Positions 61,980-64,000 of a DNA stretch of 64,000 nt are shown here, piece by piece. Origin of the DNA: a virus. Under the pieces are notes generated by a model. It saw only the letters and a program-made list of their open reading frames with translations, was not told the origin of the DNA and ran no database searches. Position 1 is the first letter of the stretch, and each line of letters starts with the position of its first letter. A program made the position numbers and the translations under genes. The stretch lies in IMG/VR virus record IMGVR_UViG_3300010885_049871, positions 1-64,000 of that record; one strand, 5' to 3'.

Positions 61980-63055
61980 GCTAATACCTGATCAATAACA
62001 TAGTCCACTTCACTATCCGTTAGTTCAGGATAGATTGGTAGACTCAATGCTCGTCTACTCAATGCACTTGCAGCACTGACAATACTGGGCCCAGCATACT
62101 GTTGATATGCATCTAGTTCGTGCAGCGGATGTTGATAATGCACTCGGGTTTCTATGCCCGCAGATCGTAGGGCAACTTGCAGTTGGTCTCGATTGCTGGT
62201 ATCAATAACAAACTTGTGAAAACAGTGAGCGGATACATTTGAGTCATCGATCAAACAACGAAACGGTGCATCTCGAAATGCCGCCATGTATTGACGTGCA
62301 ATGCTTTCTCTGCGAGCTTGCCATTGATCTAGATACGCAGTCTTCGCCATCATTTGCGCACAGTCTACTTCGCTCATTCTTGAGTTAGAGCCGGTTCGTG
62401 CATGGCCGGATCGTTTACCGTTGTCACACCAGTTACGAGCATAGTCACTTAGATTGCGATCATTGGTGACAACGGCACCGCCGTTGCCGTAGTTGTTTAG
62501 ATTTTTCATAGGGTCAAAACTGATAGCACTGGCTTCACCCAACCGATGACACTGGTCAGACAACCAGTGTTGTGCTGCATCTTCAATGAGCAAGGGTTTG
62601 ATCCGGCGTAGGTTGTCGTGCAATGCTGCCCCATACAATCCAATGCCAAGTATGGCATGGTAATTAAGATCCCGCGGTATATCGCCAAATTTTATGTTGC
62701 CGTATGCATCAGTATCAATCAAGTGTATGTTCCATCCTGCTCGTACAAACGCATTTGCACTGGCCGGAAACGTCATGGCAGGAATCAACACCGTGGGTGG
62801 GGTTGGCTGGACATACAGGCTATTCTCTGTACGGTAATAACCAGCCAGTATTTCCAAGGCCTGCGTACCCGAGTGACACAGCACTGCATAATTTGAATGA
62901 TTTTTTGCTGCCAACCATTCCTCAAACTGCTGAGTGAACGGGCCGTTCATGAGATTGCCAGATGCTAGTACCTGATCAGTAACATCTAGTATCTCTTTTC
63001 TTAGATTGGCGTACTGTCTTTGAAGACCAGTAAACGCTATTTGAAAACCGTTCAT
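61967..63055 (-). CDS. DegT/DnrJ/EryC1/StrS-type PLP aminotransferase
   Basis: 362 residues, typical for the family. GTQALEIL (about 63-70) is the cofactor phosphate loop, IEDAAQHWL contains the conserved Asp159, and SFDPMKNLNNYGNGGAV contains Lys184, the Schiff-base lysine. VHYQHPLHEL in the C-terminal half is also standard. These enzymes make amino sugars from keto-sugar nucleotides or amino-cyclitols (StsC-type). With the amidinotransferase and carbamoyltransferase nearby, an amino-sugar or aminocyclitol-like product is plausible. Start overlaps the previous stop by 4 nt. Confidence 0.92.
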   Translation of the reverse strand: MNGFQIAFTGLQRQYANLRKEILDVTDQVLASGNLMNGPFTQQFEEWLAAKNHSNYAVLCHSGTQALEILAGYYRTENSLYVQPTPPTVLIPAMTFPASANAFVRAGWNIHLIDTDAYGNIKFGDIPRDLNYHAILGIGLYGAALHDNLRRIKPLLIEDAAQHWLSDQCHRLGEASAISFDPMKNLNNYGNGGAVVTNDRNLSDYARNWCDNGKRSGHARTGSNSRMSEVDCAQMMAKTAYLDQWQARRESIARQYMAAFRDAPFRCLIDDSNVSAHCFHKFVIDTSNRDQLQVALRSAGIETRVHYQHPLHELDAYQQYAGPSIVSAASALSRRALSLPIYPELTDSEVDYVIDQVLACLT

Positions 63056-64000
63056 ACTGTTTTTTCTTTAAATTCTTTAAGAATCTTCTCAATTGTTTTC
63101 TTTGAAGGACTTACTTTTTTAAACAGTTGTCCAAAAATCATACGAAAAAATTTATGGCGTTTGCGTGGTGTATCTTGCCACCAACTGGGCTCTTGATAAA
63201 TTATAGTGTCAGCTTGATCGCACACTTTCTTTAAGTTGTCTGTGCCTCCCACATCTGCCAAGCTGGTGTAGTAGATGCCTGGTTGTAATTTATCGTGTAC
63301 ATTATCCGTGGTGATTTTTACAGCATTGCGATCACGATCTCGCGCACTAACTTCTAGGTACCATCCCAGTGGATGTACATGGTCACCAATGTACACAATT
63401 ATTTTACCAAAATCAATGCCGAGATCTGCGCCTGCATACCCGTATTGTTTAATTAATTTGGCAAATTCAGGAAACACATGATCGAAGTTTTCTTTTCTAA
63501 TCTCATCCAACGCCTGTGTTATCTGTAAAAATTGTTGCCAGTTCGCAGGCACCACTGGCTGATTTAACCAGTTTACAAATTCATCAAATGCGTTATCATC
63601 TTTTAGTACTTCAATCACTTGAGATTTTAATGCTTGGGGCATGTGTTTAATGTTGAGCCATTCAGGCTCAACCAACAAGTTCCAGAAAGGATCATTGCCC
63701 AACAGTTGTTTTACTTGTTGTTTTATCTGTGGCAAATAAAAGATGTTCAGTATGCTTACAGTAGTAATTGACGTAATTGTAACTGGAACTGCATGCTGTA
63801 AAAAATATGCTTGCCATTGTTTGATATTTGAAACTAATTTTTCATAGTCTAATCCGTGACGGGTATATTCAAAATGTGCGCCAATGCCATCAATGCTGAC
63901 ACCAATTTCAACACTGCGGAACCGATGTAACAATGGAATACGATTGACAATGTCCGAGCTGCCATTGGTGTTTATATACAAGTCTATGTGCGAACTATTT
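63052..64000 (-). CDS. Radical SAM enzyme, C-terminal part (5' end outside the window)
   Basis: The frame is open to the edge at 64000; the part visible encodes about 315 residues. HIDLYINTNGS, EIGVSIDGIGAHFEYTRHGLDY and IRKENFDHVFPEFAKLI match the barrel and end of the N-twitch enzymes in the array at 42046-49638. The CxxxCxxC site should lie just beyond the window. After the usual end there is an extra domain of about 120 residues (DFGKIIVYIGDHVHPLGWYL, then YYTSLADVGGTDNLKKV and a basic tail) absent from the other copies. Confidence 0.8.
   Translation of the reverse strand, partial: NSSHIDLYINTNGSSDIVNRIPLLHRFRSVEIGVSIDGIGAHFEYTRHGLDYEKLVSNIKQWQAYFLQHAVPVTITSITTVSILNIFYLPQIKQQVKQLLGNDPFWNLLVEPEWLNIKHMPQALKSQVIEVLKDDNAFDEFVNWLNQPVVPANWQQFLQITQALDEIRKENFDHVFPEFAKLIKQYGYAGADLGIDFGKIIVYIGDHVHPLGWYLEVSARDRDRNAVKITTDNVHDKLQPGIYYTSLADVGGTDNLKKVCDQADTIIYQEPSWWQDTPRKRHKFFRMIFGQLFKKVSPSKKTIEKILKEFKEKTV

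Overview
The window is part of the genome of a large T4-like tailed phage (contractile-tail myovirus type). The evidence is a T4-style recombination and late-transcription block (gp46, gp47, gp55) next to a T4-style baseplate block (gp48/54-like, gp53-like, hub proteins, gp5-like, gp25, gp6) and a very large tail protein of the type seen in marine and freshwater T4-like phages. Nothing in the sequence fixes the host. No tRNA, rRNA, CRISPR array, insertion sequence or integrase was seen.

Layout. (1) 1-254 is a structured stretch without a convincing gene, followed on the minus strand by a GIY-YIG endonuclease (255-683) and the operon gp55 > gp47 > gp46 (4586 to 764). (2) 4587-4700 is a divergent control region: a full-consensus sigma70-type promoter (TTGACA, 16 bp, TATAAT) faces left into gp55, and an AATAAATA late-promoter-like box faces right into the structural genes. 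(3) 4701-35390 (+) is the late baseplate, tail and fibre module. It includes one 4,811-codon gene (17808-32243) carrying seven FG-GAP-type repeats and many repeated beta modules. It ends at a UUCG-loop terminator (35415-35440). (4) 35468-53673 (+) is a tightly overlapped accessory operon. A sigma70-type promoter lies immediately behind the terminator and would give a leaderless mRNA. The operon encodes glycosyltransferase-like proteins, an SDR-like protein, six radical SAM enzymes, an SGNH-like protein, a conserved unknown, a 33-residue peptide, a carbamoyltransferase, a 2OG-Fe(II) oxygenase-like protein and a secreted S11-type (PBP-like) peptidase. (5) 53646-58738 (-) holds two glycosyltransferase-like paralogues, an SGNH-like protein, an amidinotransferase and a SPASM radical SAM enzyme. 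(6) 58737-61160 (+) is a W-x-P repeat protein whose start codon overlaps that of the divergent neighbour. (7) 61170-64000 (-) holds an unknown AT-rich gene, a DegT-type aminotransferase and a radical SAM gene cut by the window edge.

How it fits together. gp55 is the phage late sigma factor, and gp46/47 is the recombination nuclease; T4 late transcription depends on gp55 and on replication. The late sigma would then switch on the tail module through AT-rich boxes. The accessory region has its own host-type promoter, so it may be expressed before virion assembly. Its enzymes (glycosyl, carbamoyl, amidino and amino transfer, radical SAM and 2OG chemistry, and a periplasmic peptidoglycan peptidase) suggest synthesis or tailoring of a cell-surface or virion glycan, or of a small metabolite. 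Eight radical SAM genes within about 24 kb of one phage genome is the outstanding feature of the window; their substrate cannot be read from the sequence.
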